Positions 24,101 through 39,100 of a DNA stretch of 64,000 bases are shown here, piece after piece (within the stretch, counting starts at the first letter, position 1; each line of letters opens with the position of its first letter). The notes beneath the pieces were generated by a model, which saw only the letters and a list, made by a program, of their open reading frames with translations, made no database searches and was not told the origin of the DNA. The DNA comes from Brasenia schreberi. Lineage: Eukaryota > Streptophyta > Magnoliopsida > Nymphaeales > Cabombaceae. The DNA lies in NCBI GenBank assembly GCA_036023115.1, contig JAYKKT010000061.1, positions 13,419,501 to 13,483,500 on the forward strand, written 5' to 3'. The position numbers and the translations under genes were made by a program.

Positions 24101-27100
24101 TAGTGTCCTATCATACATGGAACTTGCCAAATCTAAGTTGTGATCTACAGGACTCGTTGAATGTCAATGTTATAGCTTTGGCGCAATGATAATATCTGAA
24201 GATTATCTAAAAAAAAATGATACTGTTTGATGATTCAGAATCCTTGTCCTCAAAACAATTAACAGAGGGTGTGGGAGGAGATCAAAGCTCCATGAAATCG
24301 TAGATTGCCCACATGTAACACGTCGTCTAGAGGTAGCATATGGATCAGATAGAGATATTCAAAGATTTAAAGCTGAATAAAAAGGTGCAGAAGTCCTTCA
24401 GTCCCTTGATAAAATTTGCATAGTCTAAGTTCTTTTTTATTGTGACTTTTGGAAAAGATTTGGTAATACTTGCATGACATGTATGTGTTGGGAATTTGTT
24501 AGGATATTGAATAAAATTCCACGGGGAACAAAGCAGCAATTACGTGGCCCTTCAATCCCCGATAAAATTTGCATCGTCTAAGTTTTCTTTTGTTGTGACT
24601 TTTGGAAAAGATTTGGTAATACTTGCATGAAAGGTATGTGTTGGGAATTTGTTAGGATATCAACAACAACAACAATGAAGCCTTTTCTTATACTAGATGG
24701 GGTGGGCTACATGGATTCCTTGTTTCCACAAAGCACTATCATAATTTGTAGAATCCATGGTAAATAAGTCCGACAAAGTTTTATGCAAGTTGTCAGAAGC
24801 CTAACGCTACCCTCCTCCTTTATCTGAGCCTGGGACCGGCCATGCAAGGGTGATCCCTTACGTAGGCGGAGTTGGAATTTGTTAGGATATACAACAACAA
24901 CTAAGCCTTTTCCCATACTAGACGGGGTCGACTACATGAATTCTTTGTTTCCACAAAGCCCTATAATGTGCCATGTTAGCAATTAACTCAACATAAGCTA
25001 TATCATTCTTTATTGTTTCTTTCCAACACTTTTGTGGTCGTCCTCTACCTCTTTTAATACTTTCAAAATCTAGTTTTTTATACCTTCTTACAAGCGCTTC
25101 TTTTGATCTTCTTTCTATATGTTCAAACCATCTTAAACGATATTCCCTCATTCTATCCTCTATTGGTGCCACTCCAAATTTGTTTCTAATAACCTCATTA
25201 TGTATACGGTCTTTCCTTGTATAACCATTAATCCATTTCAACATCTTTATTTCTACCACCGATAATTTTTGTGTTAAATGTAATATGGAATGGCATCGGG
25301 TTACCATGTTACCAACTCCCAACGACTCTCTTTGGAGAGCTGGCCTCAACTAGCCGTCGAGGCCACCTGCCTCCAATGGCTAGTCCTTCTCTCTCCTCTC
25401 TTATTCGGTTGTGGTGTAAACTCTCTCATGCTTGCTCTATAAATAGAGCCATTATTTAAATCAATAATAAGTTATTTTGCAAAACCTTTTGATTCGTGGA
25501 TTTGTTTCGTTCTTGACTCTTGACTCTTGTTGTGTATTCTTGACTTGAAACTTTCATATTTGGATGCATTGATAATTTGATATCTTGATGATTCCACCAA
25601 CACATTCACGATTTGCAACTTGGCCGCCTCAACATTCATACACCAACAAATATTTATATAGTATCATAGCATCGTTTTGAAGAATTCAAGCACATCAAGA
25701 AGCTTGCCAAGATTTGAAAGTTCGTGATATCGTTTGTTTGACACTCCAAACTTGAGGTAACATCAAGATCTTTGTTTGTTTCTTGAAATGGATAGCAAAA
25801 ATGAGTCTTTTAAATGCATTTTTGACCCAAAATGTTATCAAAATTGGGTAAGAACAATGGAAAAGTATTTTTTGCCTAAAAATTTTTAGGATTAGATAGA
25901 CAGGATAATTCAAGAACCTACCTTAGATATTGAAGATATAAAGTTTTAAACGATGATGATGCTTTCAAAGCCCAAGAAAAATATAAGCAAGATTTGAAAA
26001 CTTAGAAAAAAATGAATGTAAAAATAACATGGATAATTTGTCCAAATGTGGACGAAGAACTTAAAAATCGAATTAGTTTATTTGAAAATGCTTTTGAAAC
26101 TTGGTAATATTTGAAAAAGATCCATTCTTAAGATGATTTTGTTTTTTAAATTGATTTAATTGAAAGAATGATAATGCTTAAACAAGTCAATCTAAGCATT
26201 AGAGAGTATCACAATGAGTTTTCGGAGTTATTAACTCAACTTAGAAGTTTTGATAAATTTGGAAAACTTCAAAAAATTGATGAATTTCATGAGCTTTTAG
26301 ACAATCAATGTTTCTTTTTATTTATGTGGGGATTAAGGGATGAATTTGAAAATATTAGATCAAATTTAATACATAAAAAACCTAGATCAAAGGGAGACAC
26401 TTTTTTGGCCGATCTAGTTATGGAGGAAACTACATTAAAAAATATAAGTGTTGTAAAAGAAGTTGTTTTTGCCACTTCCAAGTCAGAAGCAAATATGAAG
26501 CCAAGCCTCCTCACATCAAAAACTTCAAAGGACAAAAAGATGAATCAAACAAAAAGCTCATGGGACCATGGCCTAATAACGACACGATATACCATTATTG
26601 CAAGGAAAGTGGTCATATCAAGACCACTTGTCCTCTTCTTTGAAAGAAATATGAAAACGTGAGAGCCGTGGAAGACATGGATAGAGGAGTCTTGCCTTCC
26701 AATATCAAAACTTACATAGAAGAAATATTTAAAGGAAAGACAAGCATTTTTTAAAATGCTCTCTCCACTTTTTAAGGTATGTCTTGGTTCTTAGACTCGG
26801 GTGCTTCTTTTCATATGATCCATACCAAAAAATCTTTAAAAAAATTTCAAAATATCTTTGGAAAACATGTGTTTACGACGGATGATACAAAACTTCAAAT
26901 TAAAAAAATTGAAAATTTTGAAAAAGATGATTTTAAAATACAAAATGTAAGTTTCATACCTAAACTCAATTTAAATTTACTCTCGGTTGCTTAAATTTGT
27001 GATAATAATTGTATAGTCACTTTCTCATCCAAACATTGTGTGGTTCAAGATCACCTATCGAAGAAAGTGATTGGTCAATGCGACAGAGAAAGTGAACTAT

Positions 27101-30100
27101 ACAAAATAGATTGTTTATTTATGCCAAATTTTGAATCTTATAATGTAGTCCATTATGCTACTCTTTCGCATAAACAACTTGGATATTTGGATATGCGTAA
27201 ACTATATAATTTTCTTTTGTTAAAAAAAATTGGGGATCAAAAATTTGATTGTAAAGAATGTGTTTTTGGAAAAATGCATCATCTTCCTTTTGCATAAAAA
27301 AATTATATACCAAGCAAAGCTTTTGAATTAATACATTCTGATGTTTGGGTTCCTGCCCCTGTTCTTTTCAAGGGAGGAGTCCAATATTATGTGATATTTA
27401 TGGATAATTTTACTCGATTTACTTAGATATATCTATTAAAACATAAATCGGAGGATTTGATAAATTTTTGATGTTTTACAATATGGTCAATAATCAATTT
27501 GATTCAACCATTAAGATTTTTAGGAAGAATACTTATCAAATGATTTTTCAATTTTTTTTGAAATCAATGGAATTTTATATAAAAAATCTTATACCAAAAT
27601 GGCTTGGCAGAAAGAAAGCATAAACACATTATAGAAACTTGTAGAACACTTTTAGTTGCCAGTAATGTTCCTAAATTCTTATGAACAAAAGCTACTCGTA
27701 GTATATCTTATCAATAGGATGCCATCGACCCGTCTTTAAAATATTTTCTCTTTTGAAAAATTATATAATTTCTCTCCTTATTATGAAAGGCTAAGGGTTT
27801 TTAGGTGCAAATGCTTTGTTTATACTGATAAAAATGATAAATTGTCTCCTAGGGCCATTAAATGCTTGTTTCTTGGATATAGGATTGACAAAAAAGGTTA
27901 TAGATGTTTTGACCCTATTAATGATAAAATGTATGTACGTAAGATGTAAAATTCTTTGAAAATGACTACTATAAGTCTAGATCTTTTGAAAATAATGAAA
28001 AATCCTTTTCACAAGATTTTTTCAATCTAGAGGAAGACGATGATAGTGATTTAGAAGTCCATCATGATGTTCTCCATAATACAATTGATGTCTTACATGA
28101 AACTTCTGACACTCAACCCATTATTGAACCTTTTCCGTTACACTATACTAGACAACATAGAGAGCAAGATAATTCTCGATTGGAGCCTAGAATTTTGAAG
28201 TCACCTTAATGTTTTGTCTCTTATGAATCTTTTGAACCTCAATATAAAAACTTGATTGCAACAATTCTTCAAGTAAAAGAACTTAGATTCTTGTAAATAT
28301 TTGTCGATAGTCGAAGGTTCATACTTCAAGAATCAAATCCACCAAATCGCCAAGAGTCAAATGTCATTCAAGTATGAATGCCGATCTTCAAGTATAACAA
28401 ACAAGAGAGCAGAAGCATACACAAACAAGTCAAAAGCAGTGCAAAGGCTGCATACTTTATTTATGAATTGATGGAGTATTTATAGACAACATAAGGTGTG
28501 AGAATAAGCAACAAGAGGAAGAAGGAAACAAGGGACAGCTCCAACGGCTACTAGCCGATGGAGCTCCTAACGGTAGTGGCTAGGGCCATGGTGGCCTTGG
28601 CCCTACCTCAAACTTGGGCTGCATGGGCCCTAGTAGCCCGTGCCCCTATTACATTAACACCCCCCTCAAACTTATGGGGTATATACTGAAAGTTTGTCTA
28701 ATAAAAATTGAAACCGAGTAGCCGAAAGGGATTTGGTGAAGAAATCTACTAGTTACATCTCAGATGTGACATAACATAGTGAAATCTTCTTATTCAGGCA
28801 TTCTTCACAAACAAAGTGACAGTCCATCTCGATATGCTTCGTCCTCTCATGGAAAGTATTGTTGGAGGCAATATATATGGCACTTTTGTTTGTTGTCACA
28901 ATATATGATGGCAGGATGTTGTGAAGTGACTCCCATATCTGCTAGAATGGTTGTGATCTAAGAGATCTCCATCGCAGCTGTAGTCATAGCTCGATATTCA
29001 GCTTCAGTGGATGAGAGTGATACTTTCTGTTGCTTTTTGCACTTCCAGGAAATGAGAGGTTCACCTAAAAACACAAAAATCAGTCGTAGAGTGTTTATCG
29101 TTGATATCTTGACCCCAATCAGCATTTGTATATACAGATAAATCAAAATATGAAGAAGAAGTTAAGAGAACCCCATTGTTGACAGTATTTCTAATATATT
29201 GAATAATGCGCAAAACAACACTCATATGAACATAAGTGGGTGCCTGCTGAAATTGACTTGCTGTGTGTACTGAATGAGAAATATCTGGTCTGGTAATTGT
29301 AAGATGGGTAAGGGTATCTATGAGCTGTTTGTACGGGGTGAGATCAACCAATTTCTCACCATCAGTGTGTCAACAATCTTGGTATTTGTAAGACCATATC
29401 TTTCAATAATATCATTGGCAAACTTTGTTTGGGACATAAAGTATCCACAGTTATTTTTAGTTATTTCAATGCCTAAAAAATAATTCAGCAAACCCAAGTC
29501 TTTCATGTCAAATTTATGATGAAGATTAAGTTTAACTTCTGTAATTCCTGCTTCATCACTTCCTGTGATGATCATATCATCCACATACAAGAGCAAAATA
29601 ACAATTCCTGATTTTGTTTTTCTTACAAACCATGCAGTATCAGTGTAACAGGTTGTAAAATTATGCAAATACATGAATTTTTCAAATCGATCGAACCAAG
29701 CTTTTGGAGCCTGTTTCAAACCATACAAGATTTTTTGCAATTTAAGAGTATGACCAGGAGGAAGATTGAGACCAGGAGGAGGACTCATGTAGACTTCTTC
29801 ATTCAAATAACCATTCAGAAAAGCATTCTTAACATTAAGTTAATAAATATTTCATTGCTTAATCGCACTAGTGGTTATAAAAATTCTAATTGTGGTCATT
29901 CAAGCTACGGGGGCAAAGGTTTCATCATAGTCAATTCCATATTCTTGGGCATAACCTTTACAAACTAGTCTAGCCTTGTATCTCTCAATGTGACCATTGC
30001 TATGAGTTTTGATTTTATAGACCCATCGACATCCAATGATTTTCTTATCCTTTGGTATAGGTATAACTATCCATGTCTGAGCTTTGACTAGGGCGTTGAG

Positions 30101-33100
30101 TTCTTCTTTCATAGTATCTTCGGAATACCTTTAGCTTGATGATAGAACCTAGGTTCCTTAACTTGACGAAGGGTGACAATCAAATTTTTTCACTGTGGTT
30201 CAAAAGATTCATAGGACACAAAACGTTGGGGAGGTCTTGAAACCCTGGGTATATCAGGTTCTATATGGGCATCATTGGTTTCTCTAGGATGTCTTTATAA
30301 TGCGAGGGAAAGGGTTCGATAATTGATTGGGTATCAACAATTGTGGAGTGTCATTGGCTTCAACAGGGATTTCTTCAAGATCTTGATGATCTATTGAGTC
30401 ACAATCATTATCTTGTTCTATCTTAAAAAAATCTTGAGGAATAAAAGGGTCGGGATTCTCCAAGGGTTTGGATTCATAATAGGCATAACCAAGAAATACG
30501 CATTATAAAGAAATATGGGATCAAAACATCTATACCCCTTCTTGTCAATGCCATAACCAAGAAATACGCATTCAATAGCTCTAGGTGATAGTTTATCATT
30601 CTTGTCTGTATACACAAAACATCTACATCCAAAAACTCTAAGTCGTTCATAATATGGAGGGATATTGTACAATTTTCAAAAGGTGAAGTATTTTTAAGTT
30701 TAGACGAAGGCATTCTATTTATAAGATATACTGCAGTAAGAGTGGCTTCGACCCATAAATATTTAGGAACCCTACTAGCAATTAGCATAGTTCGACAAGT
30801 TTCAATAATATGTCTATGTTTTCTTTCGGCTGGACCATTTTGTTGGGGCGTTTTAGTACATGATTTTTGATGAAAAATACCATTTATTTCAATAAATTTT
30901 TGAAATTCATTAGACATGTATTCTTCTCCCGAATCGGATCTAAAGATTTTAATGGTGACTCCAAATTGATTTTTGATCATATTACAAAAGACTACAAAAT
31001 TTTTAAATACTTTGAATTTATGTTTCAAGAGATATATCCATGTAAAACAAGTAAAATCATCAACAAAAATCACATAGTATTACACTCCTTTAGAAACAAC
31101 GGGCGCGAGGCCCTAAACATTTGAATGTATTAGATCAAAAGCGTTTTTTGGTACATAGTTTCTTTCTCCAAAAAGAAGATGATGCATTTTTTCAATAATA
31201 CAATCTTTACATTCAAACTTTTTCTCTCTAATTGTTTTTATCAAGGGAATATTATATCATTTTTTAGAGTCTAAGTGTCCAAGTCTTTTATGCCAAAGTG
31301 TAGCATCTTGGGCTACATTATAAAAATCGGAATTTGGCATAACAAGATAGTCCATTTTGTATAGTCCACTTTCTCTATGGCATTGACCAATCACCTTCGT
31401 CGATAGGTGATCCTGCACCACACAATGTTTGGATGAGAAAGTGACTATACAATTGTTATCACATATTTGAGCAACCGAAAGTAGTTCAAATTAAGTTTAG
31501 GTATAAGACTTAAATTTTAAATTTTAAATTTTTGTTTTTCAAGGTTTCCTATTTTTTTGATTTGGAGTTTTGTTCTATCGGCCTTAAACACATGTTTTCC
31601 AATGGTTTCACAAGAATTAATCAAAGAATCTTCACTATGTATCATATGAAAAGATGCACCGGAATCTAGAAACCAAGACATACCTTGAGAAGTGGATAAT
31701 TCCCGGAGATGTTTGCTTTTTCCTTAAAGATTTCTTCTATGTATGCTTTGATGTTATTGGGCAAGACACCTCGTTCTTCTACGGCTCCAATGTTTCCACT
31801 TCTTTTTCGAAGTAAAGGACAAATAGTTTTGATGTGTTCACTTTCCTTGCAATAGTGGTAAATAGTGTATTTGTTGGGTCATGGTCTCACGAGCTTCTTT
31901 GACATGCCTTCGTTGTTCTTTGCATGTGGAGGCTTGTAGGTCTTCAAGTTTGCTCCCGGTTTTGATGTGCCAAGCACAACTTCTTTGGCCATATTCATAT
32001 TCTTCAATCTTGTTTCTTCCATAACAAGATCGGCCAAAAAGGAATCGCCTCTAGGTCTAGGTTTTCTATGTATAAGGTTTGATCTAATATTTTCAAACTC
32101 GTCTCTTAACCCACACATAAACAAGAAGAAATATTGATTGTCTAAAAATTCTTCAACTTCGCCTAATTTGTGAAGATTTCCAAATTTGTCAAAATTTCTT
32201 AGTTGAGTTCATAACTCCGGAAATTCATTATGGTAGTCTATAATGCTTAGATTACCTTGCTTAAGCATAACCATTCTTTCCATTAAATCAATTTGGAAAA
32301 CAAAATCGTCTTGAGAATGAAGTTTTTTCAAGTATTCTCAAGTTTCAAAAGCGTTTTCAAAAGAACTAATTCTATTTCTAAGCTTTTCATCCACATTTTG
32401 ACAAACAATCCATGTAATCTTTGCATTCATCTTTTCCCACAATTTCAAATCTAGCTTGTATTTTTCATGAGCTTTGATGATTTCATCGTCATCCAAACCA
32501 TCAATGTTCAAAGTTGGTTCTTTTATGGTTCCATCAATGTAATCTCAAAAATCTTTTAATAAAAAATAAATTTTCATAGTCCTAGCTAGTGTTGTCTGAT
32601 GCGTATCGTATCATATATCGCTGGGCTCTACGATACGGGCGTATCGTATTGTATCATACTTTAATATTAAAATAATACAAAAAATAATTAAAAATCAATA
32701 AAAATTAGTAAAAATCTGAAAAAAATTGAAACAAATCAGGAAAAATTCAGGAAAAATCTAGTAATTGCTTTAAATTTATATACTATAAGTTTAGTACAGA
32801 TTGAGCATTCAACATTGAACAATTGCATCCAAATTTACATATTTTGAATCCAAAAAATGAAATACAGATTACAGACACAGTTACATTTTACAAATTGTAA
32901 TCAGGTTCATCAACTAAATAATCTTCATCTTCAACTTATTGCAGATCCTCATCATCATCATCAACGACAACTTCTTCTTGGAAATCAAATTCTTCATCTC
33001 TTTGATGTTGTTGTTGCGCTCCTTCAAAATTAATCCAAGCAACGTCTTCTTCAGTTAGGAGGGCATTTTCTTCAGTGTCTTCCATAACCCAATATTCTAA

Positions 33101-36100
33101 TATATCAAAATTATCCAAACTTATTTGATCGAACTAACTTTCTTCTCTATTTAATTTTTTTAATTGCCTATGATAAACAAAGATAAACAATTAGTAAATA
33201 ATATTAACAATTGAAGACTGAAGTTAAACAATATTGAATTGAAAATTTGAAAGTAATACATTACCTTTCACGAAGGCGCATGTTACAACAAATATAAACT
33301 AAATCATTTAGTCTTTTGTGTTCCAACCTGTTGCGCTTCTTTGTATGGAAGTGTTTAAAAACACTCAAATTTCTTTCATAACCTGTTGCACTACAGGTTT
33401 GGCTTAAGACTCTCACTGCAAAATCTTTAAGGTTTGGACAATCTGTTCCAAACCTGTTCCACCAAACATCTGTAGAAAAAGACAAATATTATAGACATAA
33501 TCTATAGTAATGTAAGATGAAACTTAAATATAAAAATAAACAATTTACCTGGACGCATCGTAGTGCGGTTGTGAATTGCAATAGGCAAACCCATCAAGTG
33601 AAGAGTATTATCATATATCTCCATCTCTCGATGTATCGCATCTGCGATGCTCTCATCAGGGATTAATCTGTCGATACATTTAATGATTCATCGATTAACC
33701 TCACTGTTCTTTTTGAAGGTTGCTGAGTACCTTAATGATGGGTTTAGATAGTAGGTTGCTGCATGAATAGGCTGATGCAATTGTTTATTCCATCTACTAT
33801 CAATTATTTTCCACACAGGCACGTAATCTCTCTTTTTTCCGTTAAAGTTATTTCTGATGGCTTCTTTTGCCCTATCCATGGCTTTATAAAGGTAACCTTT
33901 AGATGGTTTCTCCTCGCTGTCAGCAAATCTCAAATTTTTACTGAAGGAACGGTAATTTTTAATAATCTAACACATGCATTCCAAAATGAACTTCTAAAAA
34001 TTGTTTCTGTAATCTCATTCAACTTTCTATTTGTTCTGTTCTGAGGCAACTCTGCAAATTGTTGCCACTCATATGAGGAGAACATTCTCTTTAAAGCTTG
34101 TTTCTGTCTCATAATACTCTGTACAAATAAAAAGTTTGTTGCGAACCGAGTTGCACCTCTTCGAAAAAGCTCTGCACCTTCTGTATATCTCCTCATCATA
34201 CACAAAACAAATGCATGGTTGGAAATGAATTTTGTAATATCTTGGCAACACTCAGTTGCTGCCTTTATTTCATCCATCTCACCAATGTCCTCAAGGATGA
34301 GATCTAAACAATGGGCTGCACATGGTGTCCAGTAGAAAGTCCTATAAATATCAACTAACTCCTTCGCAGTTGCTTTGTAGTTAGCTGCATTATCTGTAAT
34401 CAATTGGACCACATTCTCTACCCCAACCTCGCATATCACCTTATCAAATTCTTATCATAAGATCTCTGCAGTGTGCCTCTCCTCTGACATATCTAGAGAT
34501 CTTAAAAATATGAGTCCTTTAGGACAATATACAAGAAAGTTTAGCAATGTCCTTCCTTACCTATCGGTCCATCCATCTGCCATAATAGTGCATCCTGTTT
34601 CCTTCCACGACTCAAAGTCGAATAGTATTGTTGCACTTCAATTATGGTCTGATCTAATATCTTCCCTCTCAACTTCTGATAAGAGGGCATCCTATATCTT
34701 GGACCAATGTTTGCTGCATTAAATGGAATGCATGCATCATAAAACCATCTTCCTACTGCAAGGTCTGCCTGATCATGCAGTTGTTCTGAAGCCATAGCAG
34801 CACGAATTCCTGGTTGAGCACCAGGTGTAGTGGAAGGAGGAAAGAACGAATGTATGCTAGAAGAAGATCTTCCTCTACTCCTTCCTGAACTTCCTCTTCT
34901 ACCACCTCTGAAGTTTTCAGCAACCCTCTTTCCCCTACTAGGTGCTCGTGAACTACTACTACCAATCTTTGTTCTAGCATCTGAAGGCAAACTATCAGTG
35001 AATCTAACTCCAGTGGCAGTAGTATTATCAGTTTCTTCAAACATCTGGAAATCATGCTTTTGTTGTCTAGTCCTTTCCTGTATACTCTCAATGATCTGCA
35101 GGCATTGCCATTTAATACTTTCTGGCAAACTTCTAACTCTGCCTGTGCATGGAGCAACTTCTTTCCTGGTCCCTGTTAGGTGGTGTTTCAACCTTGGAAT
35201 TTCACCACTAACCACCTTTTCAGAAAATAAGCGTATGATCTTTAACCTAGAACCCTCAACTGGTATACCCTACTGCCATGCTGGATTATCAGACCGAGAT
35301 TGGGAGTCTCTACCACCCATTCCTGCCATCTCAATGGAGTACTTTAATTCAAACAAAAACCTGAAAATAAAGGACTTCGTAAATCCCTAATCTTCAAATA
35401 ACACTCAAATGGAGTGTCTCCCACTTCATGAATGCAATAAAAATTGTATACACGCACTTAATAACTTCATATTTTGTCATTAAAAAAAATAATAAATGAA
35501 ATAACACAAAAAACAACAAATATAAATGAAAAAATAGAAAAAATATTAAAAATATACCTAAATCCGAGTTAGGAGGCTTGCACGGACACCGTAGGGCACG
35601 ATTTTGGAGCTTTGAACACCAATGAGGCAAAACCTGACTCTTAGGGAGCTTGAGAAACCCAAAAAGAGAGGAAACCCGCGAAAAATCGCGAGTTTCATTC
35701 GGTCGAGGACCCTTTATAAGGGTCCTAGGGCATATCGCCCATACGATACGGGCGATACGCACCGTATCGTGCGATACGGCCCGTATTGCACGATACGGTG
35801 CGATACACTTACTAAAACGATACATTCTGGTGTATCGTATTGTGCATCATATCGTACAATACAGATAACATTGGTCTTAGCCCAACTTTGGTAGCATTTT
35901 GGGTCTAGGATACATCTAAACGACTCATTTTTACCTTCTATTTTATGAAAAATCAAAGATTTTGAACTAACCTCAAGTTTGATGCAATTCTTTAAATTTT
36001 GCACTCATGGCATGCTTCCCAATGCACTCAATTTCTTCAATCCAAGGCTTTCGTACCATGTAAATATTTGTCGATAGTCGAAGGTTGATACTTCACGAAT

Positions 36101-39100
36101 CAAATCCACCAAATCGCCAAGAGTCAAATGACATTCAAGTATGAATGCCGATCTTGAAGTATAACAAACAAGAGAATTAAAGCATATAGAAACAAGTCAA
36201 AAGCAGTGCCAAGATGGGATACTATATTTATGAATTGATGGAGTATTTATAGACAACATAAGGTGTGAGAATAAGCAATAAGAGAAAGAAGGAAACAAGC
36301 TAGTGCTGGCTGGCCAACACTGCCAACGGCTAGTTGCTGGCCAGGACTTCTCCATCGGTAGTGGCTAGGGCCATGGTGGCCCTGGCCCTGCCTCAAACTT
36401 GGGCTGCATGGGCCACTATGGCCCGTGCCCCTATTACATTAACAATTCTATCATGAAGCCAAGGGTATTCCGAAATGAGAATCTGCTATGTATGAAGAAC
36501 CTAGTGCCTTAAACAAAGCTCAAACTTGAACGGTTGTTCCTAAGCCTAAGGATAAAAGGGTTATTGGATTAGATGAGTTTATAAAATCAAAACACATAGT
36601 AATGCTAATATTAAAAGATATAAGGCAAGATTGGTAGCCAAGGGTTATGCTCAAGAGCATGAAATCGACTATGACGAAACTTTTGCTCCTGTTGCTAGAA
36701 TGACGACTGTTAAAATACTCATAACTCTTAGTGCTATTCAAAACTTGGATATTTATCAACTTGACGTTAAAAATATTTTTTTGGAATGAACATGTAACTG
36801 AAGATGTTTACATGACTCCTCTCAGATTTGATGTTCCTCATGATTATATTCTTAAACTTAAGAAAGCTTTGTATGGTTTGAAACAAGCTCCAAGGCTTGG
36901 TTTGATTGATTTGAAAATTTCATGCATATGTATAACTTTACATCTTGTTATACTGACACTGTTTTGTTTGTAAGAAAGTCATATAAATGTATTGTTATTT
37001 TACTCTTGTATGTGGATGATATGATCAAGAAGGGATTACAGAGGTTAAACATAACTTTCATCTACAATTTGATACGAAAGATTTAGGTCTTCTTAATTAT
37101 TTTTTTGGGTATCGAAATTGTTAGAAACAATCATGAATATTTTATGTTACAAACCAAATTTGCAAATGATGTAATTAATAGATCTCGTATCATTGGCAAT
37201 AAGTAATTTGATACTCCTGAGGTCCTTGGTACTAAGTTAAGATCTACTAATGGAGAAAAATTAGATCTGACTCCCTATAGACAACTAATAGATGCTCTTA
37301 CCTATCTTACTATTATTCGTCCTCATATTTCTCATGTAGAACATTCAACTAGTCAATTTCAACAAGCACCCACTTTTGTTCATATGAGTATCGTTATGAG
37401 AATTATTCAATATTTAAGAAGTTCTACCCACAAGGGGTACTCTTAACTTCCTCGTCATTTAATTTATTTGTGTATACTGATGTTGAATGGGGTGGAGATG
37501 TCAACAATTGATTTTTGTGTTTTTTTAGGTGAATCACTTGTCTCATGGACCACTTTCATCTATCGAAGTAAAATATCATACCATGGCTGCTGCTGCTACA
37601 AAAATCTCTTGGATTACGGTGGTTTTTAAAGATATGGGCATTACTCTACAACAACATGCCACTATGTTTTGTGATAATAAAAACGCAATGCACATTGCCT
37701 TCAACAACACCTTTCATGAACGAACAAAACATATTGAGATTGACTCACTTTTTTCGTGAAGAATGCTTAAAGAAAAAAATCAGTTTATGTTATGTTACAT
37801 CAGAAATGCAGTTAGCTGACTTCATCACCAAATCTCTCTTCGCTATTCGCTTTTTTTTTGTTGGACAAACTTTCAGTATATACACCGTAAGTTTGAGGGG
37901 GTGTGTTAATTGTAATGTGGAATGACACAGGGTTGCCATGTTACTGTTAGGAGCTTCCAGCTCCCTATGACTCTCTTAGGAGAGCTGGCCTCCAATGGCT
38001 AGTCCTCCTTTCTCCTCTCTTATTCGGTTGTAGCCAGCTCCCAACGACTCTTGGAACTCCAAATAGAGTCATAGGTCTTATACTCTCTTAGTAGGGTGAT
38101 GAGAAGTGTTGCTATAGGTCTTACACAACTTTTCCATCTTCTCATTTTTGAATGGGGTGTCATTATCTGACACTGGGTCTCTTGGAACTCTAAATAGAGT
38201 CAAGATACTTTTCTTAATGAATGCCACTAAATATTGTCCTTGGACATTAGTCAAGGAGGTAGCTTCAACCCATTTAGAAAAATATTCAGTGGCTCCCAAA
38301 ATAAACCTATGTCCATTGGATGCAGTAGGTGAGATTGGTCCTATGATGTCAAATGCCCACATGGTGAAGGGCCATGGACTCACGATGGATTACAATATGG
38401 ACGATGGAATATGAATGGCATTTCCATGCACTTGACATTGATGACACTTCTTAACATGATCATGACAATCTTGCTTCAAAGTGGACTAAAAATTACCTGT
38501 TCTAAGTATTTTCATGGCCATCATATTTGCATTGACATGACCCCTACATTCCCTATCGTGGAATTCATGCATAATGGTCCTAGCCTCATCAAGATCGACA
38601 CATCTCAACAAGATGTTGGTAAAGCAACTAAAGCTCTTTTTATAAAGAACCCTTCCAAAATCACATATCGGGTTGAAATTTTTCCAATAAAAGCCTTATC
38701 TTTAAAGAAAGCAAATTTGGAAAATCCTCCATTTTCTATAAAGTTTTTAATGTCTTGAAACTGAGGTTTTTCAATTGAATTTTGGTTATTTTGGTAAATC
38801 TCTAAATCATGGTTGGATGGAGTAGGCAAATGTAGGATCTCTAGGGATCGAGTACCCATAGTGGGGTCGATTCTTAGAGATGACCCCAAAGAAGAGAGGG
38901 CATCGACTGTGGTGTTGTCCTCTCTACCTATGTGAGTGAGTGTGCATGATTTGAATGAATCAACCAACTGGGTGGCTAATTCGTGGTATGGAATGAGTTT
39001 TTCATTTTTTGACTTGCTAAATTTTCGAAACTTGGTTTACAACAAGCATAAAATCTCCAAAGACTTCAATACATGATGCCCCTAGATTTTTCAAAACTTT

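Larger units (their letters stand above)
28292..36444 (-). mobile_element. Copia B: Ty1/copia retrotransposon inside copia A
   Basis: LTRs at 28292-28659 and 36059-36444 and exact duplications ATTCT at 28287-28291 and 36445-36449. On the - strand the order is LTR, gag (broken by hAT2), protease, integrase, RT, RNase H, polypurine tract, LTR. Without hAT2 it is about 4.86 kb, normal for copia. It interrupts copia A between LQVKELRF and the following HEAKGIPK. Confidence 0.9.
25272..38045 (+). mobile_element. Copia A: Ty1/copia retrotransposon, split by copia B
   Basis: Left LTR 25272-25658, gag from 25788, pol to 28286, then copia B (28292-36444), then the rest of pol 36450-37860 and a truncated right LTR from 37904. 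Order gag-protease-integrase-RT-RNase H identifies copia. The right LTR is cut near 38046 by gypsy sequence. Many stops make it dead. It lies inside the LINE fragment. Confidence 0.85.
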
